Source: Anaeramoeba flamelloides | Taxonomy: Eukaryota; Metamonada; Anaeramoebidae | Reading direction: 5' to 3' | Assembly: GCA_027625915.1 (NCBI GenBank) | Contig: JANTQA010000072.1 | Span: forward strand, 3,534,001 to 3,598,000 | DNA: 64,000 nucleotides | Shown here: one piece after another, positions 33,990-45,272 of the stretch | Numbering within the stretch: position 1 is the first letter of the stretch | How the letters are laid out: each line of letters starts with the position of its first letter | Notes under the pieces: generated by a model | The model's input: the letters and a program-made list of their open reading frames with translations, nothing else | The model's database searches: none | What the model was told of the DNA's origin: nothing | Translations under genes and position numbers: made by a program

Positions 33990-34498
33990 AAATTGGAAAA
34001 TTTTGAATATATTTAAATAGTTGGAAGAATAATAATACTACACTTTAAATTCAATTTAGTAATAATTTTGATTTTATTAGTTATTACTTGTTTTTTTATC
34101 TTTTCAGTTTTCATTTCCCTTTTATTTTTTACCTAATCTGTTTTGTTTGATCGTGAAATTTTTTAAATGATTGAGAGATTGATAAAGTTGAGTATATTAA
34201 ATTGAAAAATCATTGATCAAACCAAATCATTTGATCGATCAACAATTGTTTGTGAAATTTCAACAAATTTCCCAATACATTTTTTGTTCCGCTCGTTTCA
34301 TTATTTTATGCATAAACTTTTTTTTTTTTATTCGTTTTATATCTTTATCATTTTTTTTAGATAAAAATGATTCATGATAAAATTATTAATACTCGGTTAC
34401 CAAAATCTTGTTTTAATATTTAGTTTGTTAAAATATAATAAATTAAGTATTTTTTTATACCTATTTTTGATTTTGGGTGTGTCCAAATTTTTGGAATA
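33990..34498 (-). mobile_element. Non-autonomous element R7, copy B
   Basis: Reverse-orientation match to 4852-5352: ATTTAAATAGTTGGAAGAAT, GCTCGTTTCATTATTTTATG, and GTGTCCAAATTTTTGGAATA as the right end. An M1 copy inserted exactly at the terminal TA (34497-34498). Confidence 0.65.
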
Positions 34499-34696
34499 CA
34501 GTCAGTTTCACTTTTAAGACACAAACTTTCTACGAAATTCAAGGCACAAAAAAAATCTCAAATTAAAGTACAATTTTTTGGAATTTTAATTTTCACAAAT
34601 TATTTTACAAGAATTTGAATTTTGTGCCTTAATTTGAGATTTTTTTTGTGCCTTAAATTTCGTAGAAAGTTTGTGTCTTAAAAGTGAAACTGACTG
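34499..34696. mobile_element. Palindromic MITE M1, copy 6
   Basis: CAGTCAGTTTCACTTTTAAG ... CTTAAAAGTGAAACTGACTG; TA both sides (34497-34498, 34697-34698). Arms nearly perfect, both with CTACG in place of CAACG. Confidence 0.93.
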
Positions 34697-34822
34697 TAAG
34701 ATTTACATTAATATTATGATTGAAGTTATATATATACTTGAAAGCACAAATAATATAATAATATTCTAAATATTTTTTTTTTAATAAATTTATTATGAAA
34801 CAATTCTAATATATAAAATTGA

Positions 34823-35195
34823 CACAAGAGCAAATTTGAATGTTGTAAAAAAAAAGTATTTCCAATTTTTGGGATAAATAAAGAGCAACATGCATTTATC
34901 CAAATTTTGGAAATAGTAAATATAATTTATGATTATCTTAATAGAATTATAATAATTTTAATCAAAAAATCGTTTGGTGAAAACCAATCTTTCAATTTTA
35001 AAAAAAAATCATTTTTCAAACAAAGTGTTAGTGTTAACCAAACGATTTTAAATTGAAAATCCATTCAAGCTTAAAAATCAAAACCGATGTTTCGTTTACT
35101 ATAACCAAAATTTGGATAATTGCATGTAACTCTTTATTTATCCCAAAAATTGGAAAAAACTTTATTTTTTACAACATTCCATATTTACACTTGTG
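34823..35195. mobile_element. Foldback element M8, 373 bp
   Basis: Left CACAAGAGCAAATTTGAATG and TTTTTGGGATAAATAAAGAG are inverted at the right as CTCTTTATTTATCCCAAAAA and ATTTACACTTGTG. An inner pair, ATCGTTTGGT against ACCAAACGAT, continues the hairpin. Arms about 140 bp; no ORF; one copy here. Confidence 0.8.
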
Positions 35196-35580
35196 AATGT
35201 ATAATTATATTAGAAAGAAAAATTTTAAAATTAGAAATTGTCTACAATAAAAAAATAGCGTTAAAATATTTTTTGAAAGGTTTTCTTATAGGTATATAAA
35301 ATAAAATAAGAAAAGAATTTCTGAATAATAGTTTGAAATATTAATAATATTTTGTATATTCGTAGATTTTATTATTATTTTAATTTGCATTTTAAGATTT
35401 ATATTTAAAATATCGACAATGATGAATTATTTATTTAACATTGTTAAACATTAAAATATTTATTTATCAGAAAAAAAAAAAAAAAAAAATTAATTAATTA
35501 ATTAATAGTTTGAAGAAAGGGTGATTTCATGTTTAAAAAATTTTCTAATAATTCTTTTGAAGGTATTTCTCTGCCTCTTT

Positions 35581-37557
35581 TTAATAATTGGTTGTTAAAA
35601 TAATTATTTTTGAATTTGAATTCGTGTTTTCAAAATAATTTTTATAAATCCATTTACTAATTGATTTAGCAAAGGGGTACGAATAATATTCCGAAGCAAT
35701 TTTTACTAATTCTGGAGAGGTAAAACAATCAAATTGGTTACAAATTTGGGGTATAAGTGAATTTTCCTGAATTATTTTGTTTTGAAGATTCTGAAAATTT
35801 GGAATATCATTCATGTTGTGAACAGCTAAATCAAACAAAGCTGTAAAGGATAATAGATAAAGATCAAGGTTTTGATAGGAAAATCGGTGTTTAATTAATA
35901 AATCAGCGAATTTTTCTGAAATCTTTTCATTTGATATACTTTTCAGGATTTGCTTATCCCATAACAAATTTTCAAATAAATTTGAAAAGATTTCATTATA
36001 TGCCCTGGATCCAAAATATAAAGAAGACACGTGATAATATGTGTTTGAAAATGAGTTAGAAATTGCATGACCAAACTCGTGCACAATGGATTCAATCATA
36101 TCAAGCCCAAAGAATGGATATTTTTTCCCAATTTTGATATAACTAATTGAAATATCTTGCCCTTCCAGCTGATCCCTGACCAATTTTTTTGAAGAAGTTT
36201 GAATATTTTCCATTTTATTATTTAAACCGGATAGGACTGATATTAAATCCAAGATAATTACACCAATTTTTTTTTTTGTTCCTTTTTTCGTTAAAAGAAT
36301 CTTATATATTTTTTTATAATCCTCATTTTCATCTCCATTTACATTTCCATGTGCGTTTACTTTTCCATTGCCATTTCCATTTTCGTTCATGTTACCCGTT
36401 TCATTTTCATTCTTGGTCTCATAATGTTTTTCATTTTTTAATTCTTCAATTGACAGTTGTATTGAAAAGAATTTATTGCAAATTATTTTTAAAAAATTAA
36501 AACAAGAACCTATTGAGAAAATCTCGGTATTGAAATCATTATAAAATAAATTGGAGAGACTCTTTTGAGAGATTAAATTTCGATAATAATTTAAATCCCA
36601 AGCCTCGATTTTACAAGAATTGAGTGGAATTTTTTCCTTTTGTGCTTTTAAAATCCTTAGTGTTTCAAGTTCGTTTTTGACCTTTGGTGTTAATGTCTTT
36701 AGTAATCTCTTTAAAAATATATTTGGGTGTGAACATACATTGTCTGGCAATTGGAGAATATACTGGGTAAAAGTTGGTGATCCCAATAATTTTGTAATTC
36801 CATTTCTGTTTTGTAAAATCTTGATCAAGGTTTTTTCATTAGCTTCTTTTGACATTTTGTTAATTTCAGAAAAACTATTCATTCGAATTGTTGGATTGTC
36901 ATCATAAAAAACGTTCTCAATTTCTTTGCAATAGGATGTGTTCTTCTTTAAAGCTGCCAAGTTACTCAAATATTTATATTTGTTTTCATCTAACTTGGTA
37001 TATAGGCCTTGGTATTTTAGTCTTGTTGTTGTATTTTCGAATAAAAAGCACAATTGCTTTGCTGCCCAAATTGTTTCTTTTGTTAGGTTTAATTTTTCTT
37101 TTTCTTTTTGTTTATCTTTTTGTTTAGGGAGTTCTTTTCGTTCTGCTTCTTTATCTAAAATATTTGTTTTTAAGAATTTGACAATTGACCGATCACTCAT
37201 CAGCTTATTGTTAATTTTCAGAAAGTTTTCGTTTTTCTGTTCAATTTTTTGAAACAGATCGCCTAATTCTTGATCACGAGCAAAGTCAAAAAGAGTGTAA
37301 TACGAATTAATTCTTTGGAAATGATAATGGATATCGTCAAGTGTTTCAACAAACTTTGTTGGATGGATATTTGGTTCTTTTAATTTATTATACAGCCTTT
37401 TGTATGAGGTTGTTGTTTCATCGATAAATTCTTCAGGCTCTTTTGGCGATCTGAAATTGATCTTTGTTAAAAAATTTGTAAAGTGTGAGAAATGCGAAAC
37501 TAAACTCTTTTTGGAAAAAACCAAACCTAAATTTGGTTTGTTAGCTTTTAATAACAT
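35581..37557 (-). CDS. M3-family oligopeptidase, mitochondrial intermediate peptidase-like
   Basis: Single-exon 658-residue frame from ATG 37557. M3 zinc peptidases cut short peptides; the mitochondrial intermediate peptidase branch removes octapeptides from imported precursors. HEFGH (residues 493-497) supplies two zinc ligands and the catalytic Glu, and Glu522 falls 25 residues later, exactly where the third ligand stands in this family. Preceding blocks also fit: FVETLDDIHYHFQRINSYY (N-terminal helical domain), KIEAWDLNYY and FSIGSCFNFLKIICNKFF. The N-terminus (MLLKANKPNLGLVFSKKSLV) is basic and lacks acidic residues, as mitochondrial or hydrogenosomal presequences do. A low-complexity Asn/Gly/Glu insert (about residues 382-417) sits before the catalytic domain. 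Length is slightly under typical 700-750. Organellar targeting is inferred. Spacer to neighbours exceeds 300 bp on both sides. Confidence 0.87.
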   Translation of the reverse strand: MLLKANKPNLGLVFSKKSLVSHFSHFTNFLTKINFRSPKEPEEFIDETTTSYKRLYNKLKEPNIHPTKFVETLDDIHYHFQRINSYYTLFDFARDQELGDLFQKIEQKNENFLKINNKLMSDRSIVKFLKTNILDKEAERKELPKQKDKQKEKEKLNLTKETIWAAKQLCFLFENTTTRLKYQGLYTKLDENKYKYLSNLAALKKNTSYCKEIENVFYDDNPTIRMNSFSEINKMSKEANEKTLIKILQNRNGITKLLGSPTFTQYILQLPDNVCSHPNIFLKRLLKTLTPKVKNELETLRILKAQKEKIPLNSCKIEAWDLNYYRNLISQKSLSNLFYNDFNTEIFSIGSCFNFLKIICNKFFSIQLSIEELKNEKHYETKNENETGNMNENGNGNGKVNAHGNVNGDENEDYKKIYKILLTKKGTKKKIGVIILDLISVLSGLNNKMENIQTSSKKLVRDQLEGQDISISYIKIGKKYPFFGLDMIESIVHEFGHAISNSFSNTYYHVSSLYFGSRAYNEIFSNLFENLLWDKQILKSISNEKISEKFADLLIKHRFSYQNLDLYLLSFTALFDLAVHNMNDIPNFQNLQNKIIQENSLIPQICNQFDCFTSPELVKIASEYYSYPFAKSISKWIYKNYFENTNSNSKIIILTTNY

Positions 37558-39399
37558 TTTTTTTTTTTACAATAAGAAAGATCTAAAAAAAAATGGACAA
37601 TTACAAATCAAATTTTTTATTTAGATTAAAAAATGAAAAAATAAGAACCAACAATTATTCGACAATGTGTAATACTAAAACTTACTTCAAATTAACAAAC
37701 TCAATTAGGAAACAAAAGGGCCAAATATGTTTTTTTTTATCTCACAGAAAATAGTTTTTAAAATATTTTTCTTCAAATATCTGAAAAAAGTCGAAGGGTA
37801 TTTATTAATTTCAGACTCACCTTTTATATACATTATATTGTACTTTGAAAAGTTACTCTTTCTACTCATGCTTTGAGAAATCTTGTCAAAAAAAGTCCTT
37901 TCCCAATTAAAAAAAATTATAATAAAACATAAGATAAATTTCCAATCTAAAAATAAAGAATTTTTAAATATCGATAAAAATTCCTCAATTTTTTCTTCAA
38001 TTGAAAATGCAGTTTTATAAAAAGAGGAAAATATTTGCTCTTTTTATTTAACAGGTATACAAATTACTGAAAAACCAGTAACCTATAGAATTGATATCTT
38101 GAATTAATGGTATAAATCTATTAATGTCAACACTTTTGTAAATATAGAAATTCTAAAAAATCCCAGATCATAATAAATCAATTCCAAAAAAGGGCTGAAA
38201 AGTAAAATTTTACATTATAATGATTCTCCCTATAATAGATGAAAAGTTACTTTGAATATTTCGATTTTTGGAATGGATTTTTTTTCTACTTCTATAAACT
38301 AGATTCATGTTTGTTAATTTAAAAATTTAGAAGATATTTTTATTTGAGGAATGTTTTTGATTATTTGTAATTAAAAAAAATTAAGTTCAAATATTTGATA
38401 GAAAAAATTTTTATTGCCCAATTTATATCGAAAATTTTATAAAAAAATATTCTAAAGTAAACGTCTAATCAAAATATTTTTTATTTTATAAATGTAAAAA
38501 AAATGTATTATCACAATAGAGATGTTTCCATATAAATTTATCATTTATCTAGAAAATAATAACAATAAATTAAATTTTAATTATCAGTCTTTTTTTTAAT
38601 TGATTTTTTTGATCTATTTTTTTTTCATTTTTTACATTTACCAAAGGGTTGAAATTAATAGATTTATAACATTTATTCAAGATCACAGGTTGAAAGGTTA
38701 ATTGTTGTTCATTAGTTTATATAAATCCGTTTCAAACCTTCCTTGAAATTTTACAGATATAGAAATTGACTTTTTTGTCTCTGTTAAATACAAAAAAAAA
38801 AAAAAAACTATGGTTAAAGGTTATCAAATACATTTTATGGTTTGACATAAGTTTTTTAAAAAAATTTCTTATTTGAAATACTGAGATAAAAAATCTTGTT
38901 GTTTATCAAACAAATTCAAAAATCATTGACAAAGTTTCCAAAGATTTGAGATCAGATTTGATGATTTAGTCAGGACGTTGAAATTGTCTTGCCTTTTGAT
39001 TTTAAGGTATTTAGAAATTAAGGATCCACCAAAAACCTGAAAATTTTTTTAAAAATTATTTATCATTTAGGAAGGTTTATTAAAAAATACAAATTTTCAT
39101 ATTTTCTCTATTGGAAATTTTTGTTCTATTATAAAATTTTTTGATTTGTAATAGGCTATTACATAACCATAAATACCTTTCATAAAAAGTAAATTGTGGT
39201 ACAGAAAATGAATTTTTTGTTTATCAGGGATTCCGTGGTAGGATTTTAACGACTGTATCTGTTATATAAAAAGAGATACTATTTTCAAATTTTTATAAAA
39301 TTGTATTTTCAATTATACAAAAAAATGAAGAAATTTCCTCAATATTTAAAAATTCTTTATTTTTAGATTTGAAAGTAATAAATCTCTTTGCAAAATTTA
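37558..39399. other. Gene-free AT-rich spacer
   Basis: Upstream of the peptidase gene. No coding frame. Around 39100-39190 a stretch (TCTATTATAAAATTTTTTGA, ACATAACCATAAA) resembles 9040-9100, perhaps an old repeat. Confidence 0.45.
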
Positions 39400-40095
39400 G
39401 GTCATGCCAACAATCCAAAATAGGGGAAAAAAAAAACCTCAATTTATTCGATTTTTTCAAAACATAATATAAAACAACATTTTGTTAACACAGTATTAAT
39501 GTTTTAATAAGTAATAGTTTTCATCTAAATAATAAAAAAAAATTAAACCAAAAAAAAAAATATGTATGTATATTACTAATAAATGAAACGAGTAGAACAA
39601 AAAAATTTTATTACAATCAATTCCACTTTTAAGGCACAAACTTTCAACGAAATTTAAGGTACAAAAAAATCTCAAATTAAGCACAAAATTTGGAAATTTT
39701 TTTTACAATTTATTTTACTAGAATCTAAATTTTGTGCCTTAATTTGAGATTTTTTTTGTGCCTTAAATTTCGTTGAAAGTTTGTGCCTTAAAAGTTGAAC
39801 TGACTGTAGTAAATTTGTTGAAATTCCACAAATAATTATTCATTGATCAAATATTTGGTATTATCAAGTAATAATATGTAATTTTTCTATTGAACTAAAT
39901 TAAACTTTAAATATCTGTTAATGCTTTGAAAAAAAGAAAAAATCAAAAAAACAAAATGAAAATAAAACAAAAAAAAAAAAAAAACAAAAAAAGAAATTTT
40001 TATAAATTCAAAAATATTTCCAGAATGGGTCAAAGTGTCTTGTCTTATTATTATTGAAACTGTTTAAATTATTTTCAAAATTTTGAAATTTAGTT
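39400..40095 (+). mobile_element. Non-autonomous element R7, copy C, with nested M1
   Basis: Landmarks of 4852-5352 appear in order: CAATTTATTCGATTT, GTTTTCATCTAAATAA, AATGAAACGAGTAGAACAAA, TTGTTGAAATTCCACAAATA, AAACTGTTTAAATTATTTTC. The 39614-39806 M1 copy splits it. Confidence 0.6.
39614..39806. mobile_element. Palindromic MITE M1, copy 7
   Basis: CAATCAATTCCACTTTTAAG ... CTTAAAAGTTGAACTGACTG; TA at 39612-39613 and 39807-39808. Inserted in an R7 copy. Confidence 0.88.
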
Positions 40096-40655
40096 TATTA
40101 TGGAAATTTTTTATTATTTAATATCGAGACTATAAAAAAAAATACGGTAATCGAAAAATAATAAAAATTTTTGTTTAAATTAAAAATTTTAAATATTTTT
40201 TAAAAATAGTATTTTTTGAAAAATAAATTGAAGAAGAAAATTTCCATTTTTTTTCTGATATTGTTTCAAAAATAACTTGAAAATATAAATCCTTTTGATT
40301 CTGGAATCTGGTGCATTAGTATTTTCCCGTTTTTAACTTGTGCTTTTACTATTTTTATGAATTTAAAGAAATTTATTCGTTTTTTTTTTTTTTTTGAAAG
40401 AGTATGGAACATATATTTTATTAAAGTTATTAATCAATAAGTTAATCATGTAAATTTTAAATTAGAAATATAAAATATAATTATGTTCTTACTATATTCC
40501 GGGTTTATATAAAATAATAATAAAATATAAAAAAAAAACAAATAAAAATATTATTGTTCAAATTGCTTGATTTTTTTTATGTTACAAAATTTAAAAAAAA
40601 GACAAATTTTTTTTATTTAAGGGGACTTAGGGATTAAATTATTAAAGATGTAATA
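40096..40655. other. AT-rich spacer
   Basis: T run at about 40379-40395. No gene or repeat recognised. Confidence 0.45.
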
Positions 40656-40848
40656 TAGTCGGTTACACTTTTAAACATAAAATTTCAAACCAATTTAAGG
40701 CAAATAAAAATCTCTTATTAAGTCCCAAAATTCAAATTCTAGTAAAATAATTTGTATATAAAAAAATTCCAAAAAATGTGCTATAATTTGAGATTTTATG
40801 AACGTTAAATTTTGTTCAAATTTTGTGTCTAAAAAGTTAAAATGACTG
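40656..40848. mobile_element. Palindromic MITE M1, copy 8 (worn)
   Basis: TAGTCGGTTACACTTTTAAA ... AAGTTAAAATGACTG with clearly recognisable arm order, but more substitutions than the other copies; right flank CA in place of TA. An older insertion. Confidence 0.75.
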
Positions 40849-41649
40849 CAATTTAAATCAATTAATTGGTATTTTATCATCAAAAGAATTTTTTCTCTAT
40901 TAGAAAAATATTTAACAAATTTAAAATACTTGTGAGTAATAATAAAATGATTTTTTCAATCTGAAAATAATTTGATATTTTTTTACAATTAAATTTTAAC
41001 AATTTTTTTTAAGAACAATTCTATTTTTTAATTTAACTCGTTTAAAAATCTTGAAAAATAAAGATTTTATCAAGATAACTCATTAAACATTAATGTTTAT
41101 TAAAAAGTTAATTTATCAAAAAAAAAAATAGTTAAATGAATATTTTTTTTCGAAATAAATTATTATATTAGGTAGGTTATTAGACATCTAATTTTTTGAT
41201 ACTTTTTTTAATGATTTTTTTTGTGTATTTATGAATTAATAAATCTTAAAAACAAATTATTTTATAAAAATTGAATGTTTTTATTTACTTAAACTTATAA
41301 CTTTTGACAGTACTCTACTCGTATAAACTTTAAGAGATATTTGAAGTTGAATTTTAAAGGACTAGTAACTCTTATTTATTTTTTTTCTCATAATTTATAG
41401 AGTAAATTAATAAAATAAGGATAAAATTGGTAGGCTAGGGTAAAAAACTCGTTTATCAACTTTATCGAAATTATTTATCTTTTTTAAAAGATTATTCATA
41501 ATTGAAATTATCAATCAAAGGTGAGATCCTTTTGTTTTGTATTTTTCGATCAAGTATCGTAAAAAATAAAAGTTATTTTTACAAAAAATTTTTTATTTTA
41601 GAGAAATCCTACTTTAAATAATTTATGATTATTTATATGAACAAATACC
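40849..41649. other. AT-rich spacer
   Basis: At 41555-41610 a segment with ATCGTAAAAAATAAAAG and GAGAAATCC recalls the right end of the 29671-32872 element, so a MULE-end relic is possible. No gene. Confidence 0.4.
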
Positions 41650-42210
41650 ATTGAAAATTGAATTTTATTTAAAAAATAATTGAAAAATAAACCAAATATT
41701 GAAACATTAATTATTCTTACAGAAATAGTTCATTTTTTATCTTTTCACAAATTTTTATTAAATCTCTTGAAATTTAATAGATTAGATAACTTTTTTTTTC
41801 AAATATTTAGAGTAAAACAGTCAAATTTTATTATTTAAATAGTTTTTTGATATTATTTATATTGTTATTTTTTTTATTAGAATAAAAAATTTGTGGTATT
41901 TTTATTTCTTTGAAAATATTTAAAATTTTTATAAAATAAGAGTGAATTAGTATTGATACTTTTAATCTCTCGTATGTTAATAACTCAATGATAAAAAATT
42001 ATGATTGGTTTATTAATTATTGATTAAAACTAATCAAATTAAAAACTAAGTTTTTAGATTATAAGTAGAATTTATCAGAGTTTAAAAAAGGATTTTGGGA
42101 AACTTTTTAATTAGATTATTTGGTATTTTTTACTCAGATTTTTATGTTTGGTATAAAGAAAAAATTTATTCGATTAATTCTTTGAATCAAAAAATAGTAT
42201 TTTTATAAAG
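41650..42210 (+). repeat. Dispersed repeat R12, copy 2
   Basis: Direct match to 32885-33450 with AAATAAACCAAATATTGAA, TAATTATTGATTAAAA, AGATTATAAGTAGAATTT, GGATTTTGGGA in order. Confidence 0.7.
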
Positions 42211-42610
42211 TTTAAAATAATTATTGTAATTTTTTTGATAATAAGTCGATTATTTTTTATTTTGAGTTATTCCAAGATATAATGGTTTTTATTTTCAAAG
42301 TGTATTTATGGATATGTATTTACTACATATATTAAGATATCTGTCTTCTTAATTAAAAAAAATAATTTTTTTTTTTGAAATAAATTTGGATTTAATTTCG
42401 ATTTTTTAAACTTTTTCAAAAATAAGAAGAATCCATCAAACTTTAAATAAACAATAATTATTTTAAGAAAATAGCTTTACAAAGTAAGTTTAATTTTTAT
42501 ATTAATCAGATTTTTCTCCTGTTTTTCATTTTCAAGAAGAAAATAAATTTTATTTTGAATTCTAAAATAAATTTGCTCCAAGTTTTTTTTTTACTTTACA
42601 CCTCCCTTAA

Positions 42611-43161
42611 GGTTTACAATCCCTGAAACTGGAAAAAAGATTATCTTGTATTGGGTGTGTCAACTTGTTATTTTGGTTCTTAGCTGATCGATCCACAACT
42701 AAGTTTGGATCGTATAGGTGGTTGAAAAAGGCGATTTTTGTGATTTTATTTTTTTTTTTTCTGAAATCCGAATTGATGAGTCTAAGATTAATTAATTGGA
42801 AGGTATTGAATTGAAAGTGTTAATTTTTGGTTTTTCAATTGAAATTATCATTTTCCTTTTACAGAATTAGGAGTAAATAAAAAAACTTTTTTTTACAAGC
42901 ATCAAATAATACAAAGCGTAAATAAAAATTTCAACATAGAAAACAAAAAACTCAATTACTAATTAAATATCTTCCAATTAATTAATCTTAGACTCATCGA
43001 TTTGGATTTCAGAAAAAAAAAAATAAAATCACAAAAATCGCCTTTTTCAACCACCTATACGATCCAAACTTAGTTGTGGATCGATCAGCTAAGAACCAAA
43101 ATAACAAGTTGACACACCCAATACAAGATAATCTTTTTTCCAGTTTCAGGGATTGTAAACC
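42611..43161. mobile_element. M4 TTAA-type foldback element, 551 bp, best copy
   Basis: GGTTTACAATCCCTGAAACT at the left is exactly inverted at the right (AGTTTCAGGGATTGTAAACC). Arms of about 200 bp are almost perfect, for example CACAACTAAGTTTGGATCGT against its complement. TTAA precedes the left end and TTGA follows the right; the 59401-59710 copy has TTAA on both sides. No transposase ORF. TTAA duplication is the piggyBac hallmark, though the ends do not start CCC, so the superfamily is only suggested. Confidence 0.88.
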
Positions 43162-43754
43162 TTGAAAAAATGTATGAGGTTTTGAAAATTTTTTTTTCTA
43201 CTTTTTAGACACGAATAATTTCAAGTACATTAACAGATCAGTTCTTTTTGATTGAAAATACAATAAAACCAACAAAATCTTTTTAAAATAGATAATTTTT
43301 TAGACCAAATTAAATAAAGCAGACTTGTTTTCCATAATTTACTTGAATTTATTTTCAGAAGAACACTCGGATCCCTCTTTTTATAAAAATATCAGGTAAA
43401 AAATTTCTTCATTTTCTGAGAGAAATGAATTGAAAAATTTACTTTTTGAAAAACTAACGAATTGATATTTTGAGATTTTAGTACAATATAAAAAATCAAA
43501 ATAATCTTTGTTCACTACAAAAAATCTCTTGACTTTTAGAACACACATTCCCTTTAAAAGTGTTGGAAAGTATTTGTAAAATGTCTTTAAGTGTTTGAAA
43601 AGACTTTTAATCTCGAAAAGTTATTGGGATTATTTGTTGTGTTGAAGTGAAATATTTGAATTCATTTTTGGAATTTTTAAAAAATTAAATAATTCAGAGA
43701 GGGAGATTCTCAAAAAAAACTTATTTAATTGTTGTATTTTTCAAGAAATAAAGT
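43162..43754. other. Upstream region of the lysine-rich protein gene
   Basis: A stretch near 43540-43615 (CCCTTTAAAAGTGTTGGAAA, TAAGTGTTTGAAAAGAC) is inverted and diverged at 58640-58740. No other gene seen. Probably holds the promoter. Confidence 0.4.
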
Positions 43755-45272
43755 ATGTTTGAAACCTCAGAACAAACAAACAAAAAAAAACAAAAAAAAG
43801 AAATCAAGACAAAAATTCAAAAAGAAGGTAGGAATGAAAAGGTTCAGAAAGTAACCTCACTTGAGGGAAGCCAAGAAAAAGAAAAAGAAAAACAAAAAGA
43901 AAAAGAAAAACAAAAAAAAGAAAGCAAAAACAAAAAAGAATTCCAAAACCCAAAAACAAAACCTAAAAAAAAAAAAAAACCTAAAAAAAAAGAACAAGAT
44001 CAACACCTGTCTGTTTTTCTCCGGTCAAAAAGGATCTTTCGGGAAAAAGGGCACCAATATTTAACCAAAGCGTTAGAAACATTAAACAAGCCCTCCAACA
44101 CGAATGAGATCTTGGATCAAATCAAGATCTTATTTCCGTCACTGTGGGAAGGTTATTTGGACTACTTCAAAACAAAAAAGGACGCCGACAGATCACTTCG
44201 GATCTTTGTTGTTGAAAACCCAATCAACACAATGAAGGTCTCAAGGAAACGGTGGACAAAAAAGGCACGGCCAAAAAAGAATTTTGATTTTAATAAACAT
44301 TTCTATTTTGAGCAGAGCATAGGCAGCGAGAGGAGATGTAAAATTGGTCTCAAAAAATGGTTAAAATCTAACCAGAGCTTTCTCAACCCCAAGACGGATC
44401 TAACAAACGAAGAAATTACCTTAGATTACAATTTACCCCAAAAGCTGATTGGCACGTCGTTTTATAATAGCGAAAAAGAAAAAAAAATAATCGCAGAATT
44501 CCTTATCTTGGACGAGCATTATGAAAAGAAGCAACCGAAAAAAAAATTAGATCTTTCTGCTTTAGGGAAGAAATTAAAAAACAAAAATGTTGGTAAAGTC
44601 AAAATAGAATTCGACGCTGGCAACGAAAGCCAAAGTATTAAAGAAGCAAACCTAAGTGGGCGTGTTTCAAATGAAAATAATAATTATGACCTGAATCGTA
44701 ATATTAATAATATTGATGATCAGGTTGCGAAGTGGGACGACAATGATAATAAACAAGATAACAATGACGAGAAATATGGAGAAAGCCAATGCTTGAATCG
44801 CGAATCATTAGAAAGAAAAAGGCATTTTAATTTGAATTTAAACGAGATGGACGATATTTTTAATATTGATGACCTTGACACAATCCAGTATTATTATCAG
44901 AACCGGGACGCAGCCTTAAATAAAGAACAAAAGCGCAGAAGAACATTGCCCCAAAGCAATTCCAAGGTTTTAAATTATATCCACAACGATATCAAATATA
45001 AACAAATAATCTCTGAAATAATTGAGAACTATTCAGAAAATTATGAAAATGTTTTATTTGAATTACAAACACAAAAAAGATCCAAATTAAAACTCGCTGA
45101 AAAACTCATCGAAATGAATATCCCTCATAATATACTTTCAACTGTTCTTAAAAGGGTCGGGTGTGGCGACAAAATTGTAATCATGTTAATAAACAAATAT
45201 TCTGAAAATAAAATCGAAAAGAAAGAACAAATAACCAATGCATTAATTAGCTATGTAATAAAATTTTTTTAA
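43755..45272 (+). CDS. Lysine-rich, probably nuclear protein with a winged-helix-like segment
   Basis: Intact 505-residue frame, ATG 43755 to TAA, no intron seen. Residues 1-80 are a Lys/Glu/Gln-rich low-complexity tail with many nuclear-localisation-like clusters (KKKKKPKKK). Residues about 95-165 (YLTKALETLNKPSNTNEILDQ onward, then a Phe-Pro-x-Leu-Trp turn, KDADRSLRIFVVEN, VSRKRW) have the helix-helix-helix-basic strand layout of winged-helix DNA-binding domains; this is inference. The middle (300-350) is Asn/Asp-rich linker. The last 100 residues form an amphipathic helical region that may be a second small domain. Codon use is balanced in the two ordered segments. No family name can be given. 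A chromatin or transcription role is likely but unproven. Confidence 0.75.
   Translation: MFETSEQTNKKKQKKEIKTKIQKEGRNEKVQKVTSLEGSQEKEKEKQKEKEKQKKESKNKKEFQNPKTKPKKKKKPKKKEQDQHLSVFLRSKRIFREKGHQYLTKALETLNKPSNTNEILDQIKILFPSLWEGYLDYFKTKKDADRSLRIFVVENPINTMKVSRKRWTKKARPKKNFDFNKHFYFEQSIGSERRCKIGLKKWLKSNQSFLNPKTDLTNEEITLDYNLPQKLIGTSFYNSEKEKKIIAEFLILDEHYEKKQPKKKLDLSALGKKLKNKNVGKVKIEFDAGNESQSIKEANLSGRVSNENNNYDLNRNINNIDDQVAKWDDNDNKQDNNDEKYGESQCLNRESLERKRHFNLNLNEMDDIFNIDDLDTIQYYYQNRDAALNKEQKRRRTLPQSNSKVLNYIHNDIKYKQIISEIIENYSENYENVLFELQTQKRSKLKLAEKLIEMNIPHNILSTVLKRVGCGDKIVIMLINKYSENKIEKKEQITNALISYVIKFF

Noticed and set aside
36276-37624. Several + strand ORFs
   Set aside because: Antisense shadows of the M3 peptidase gene.
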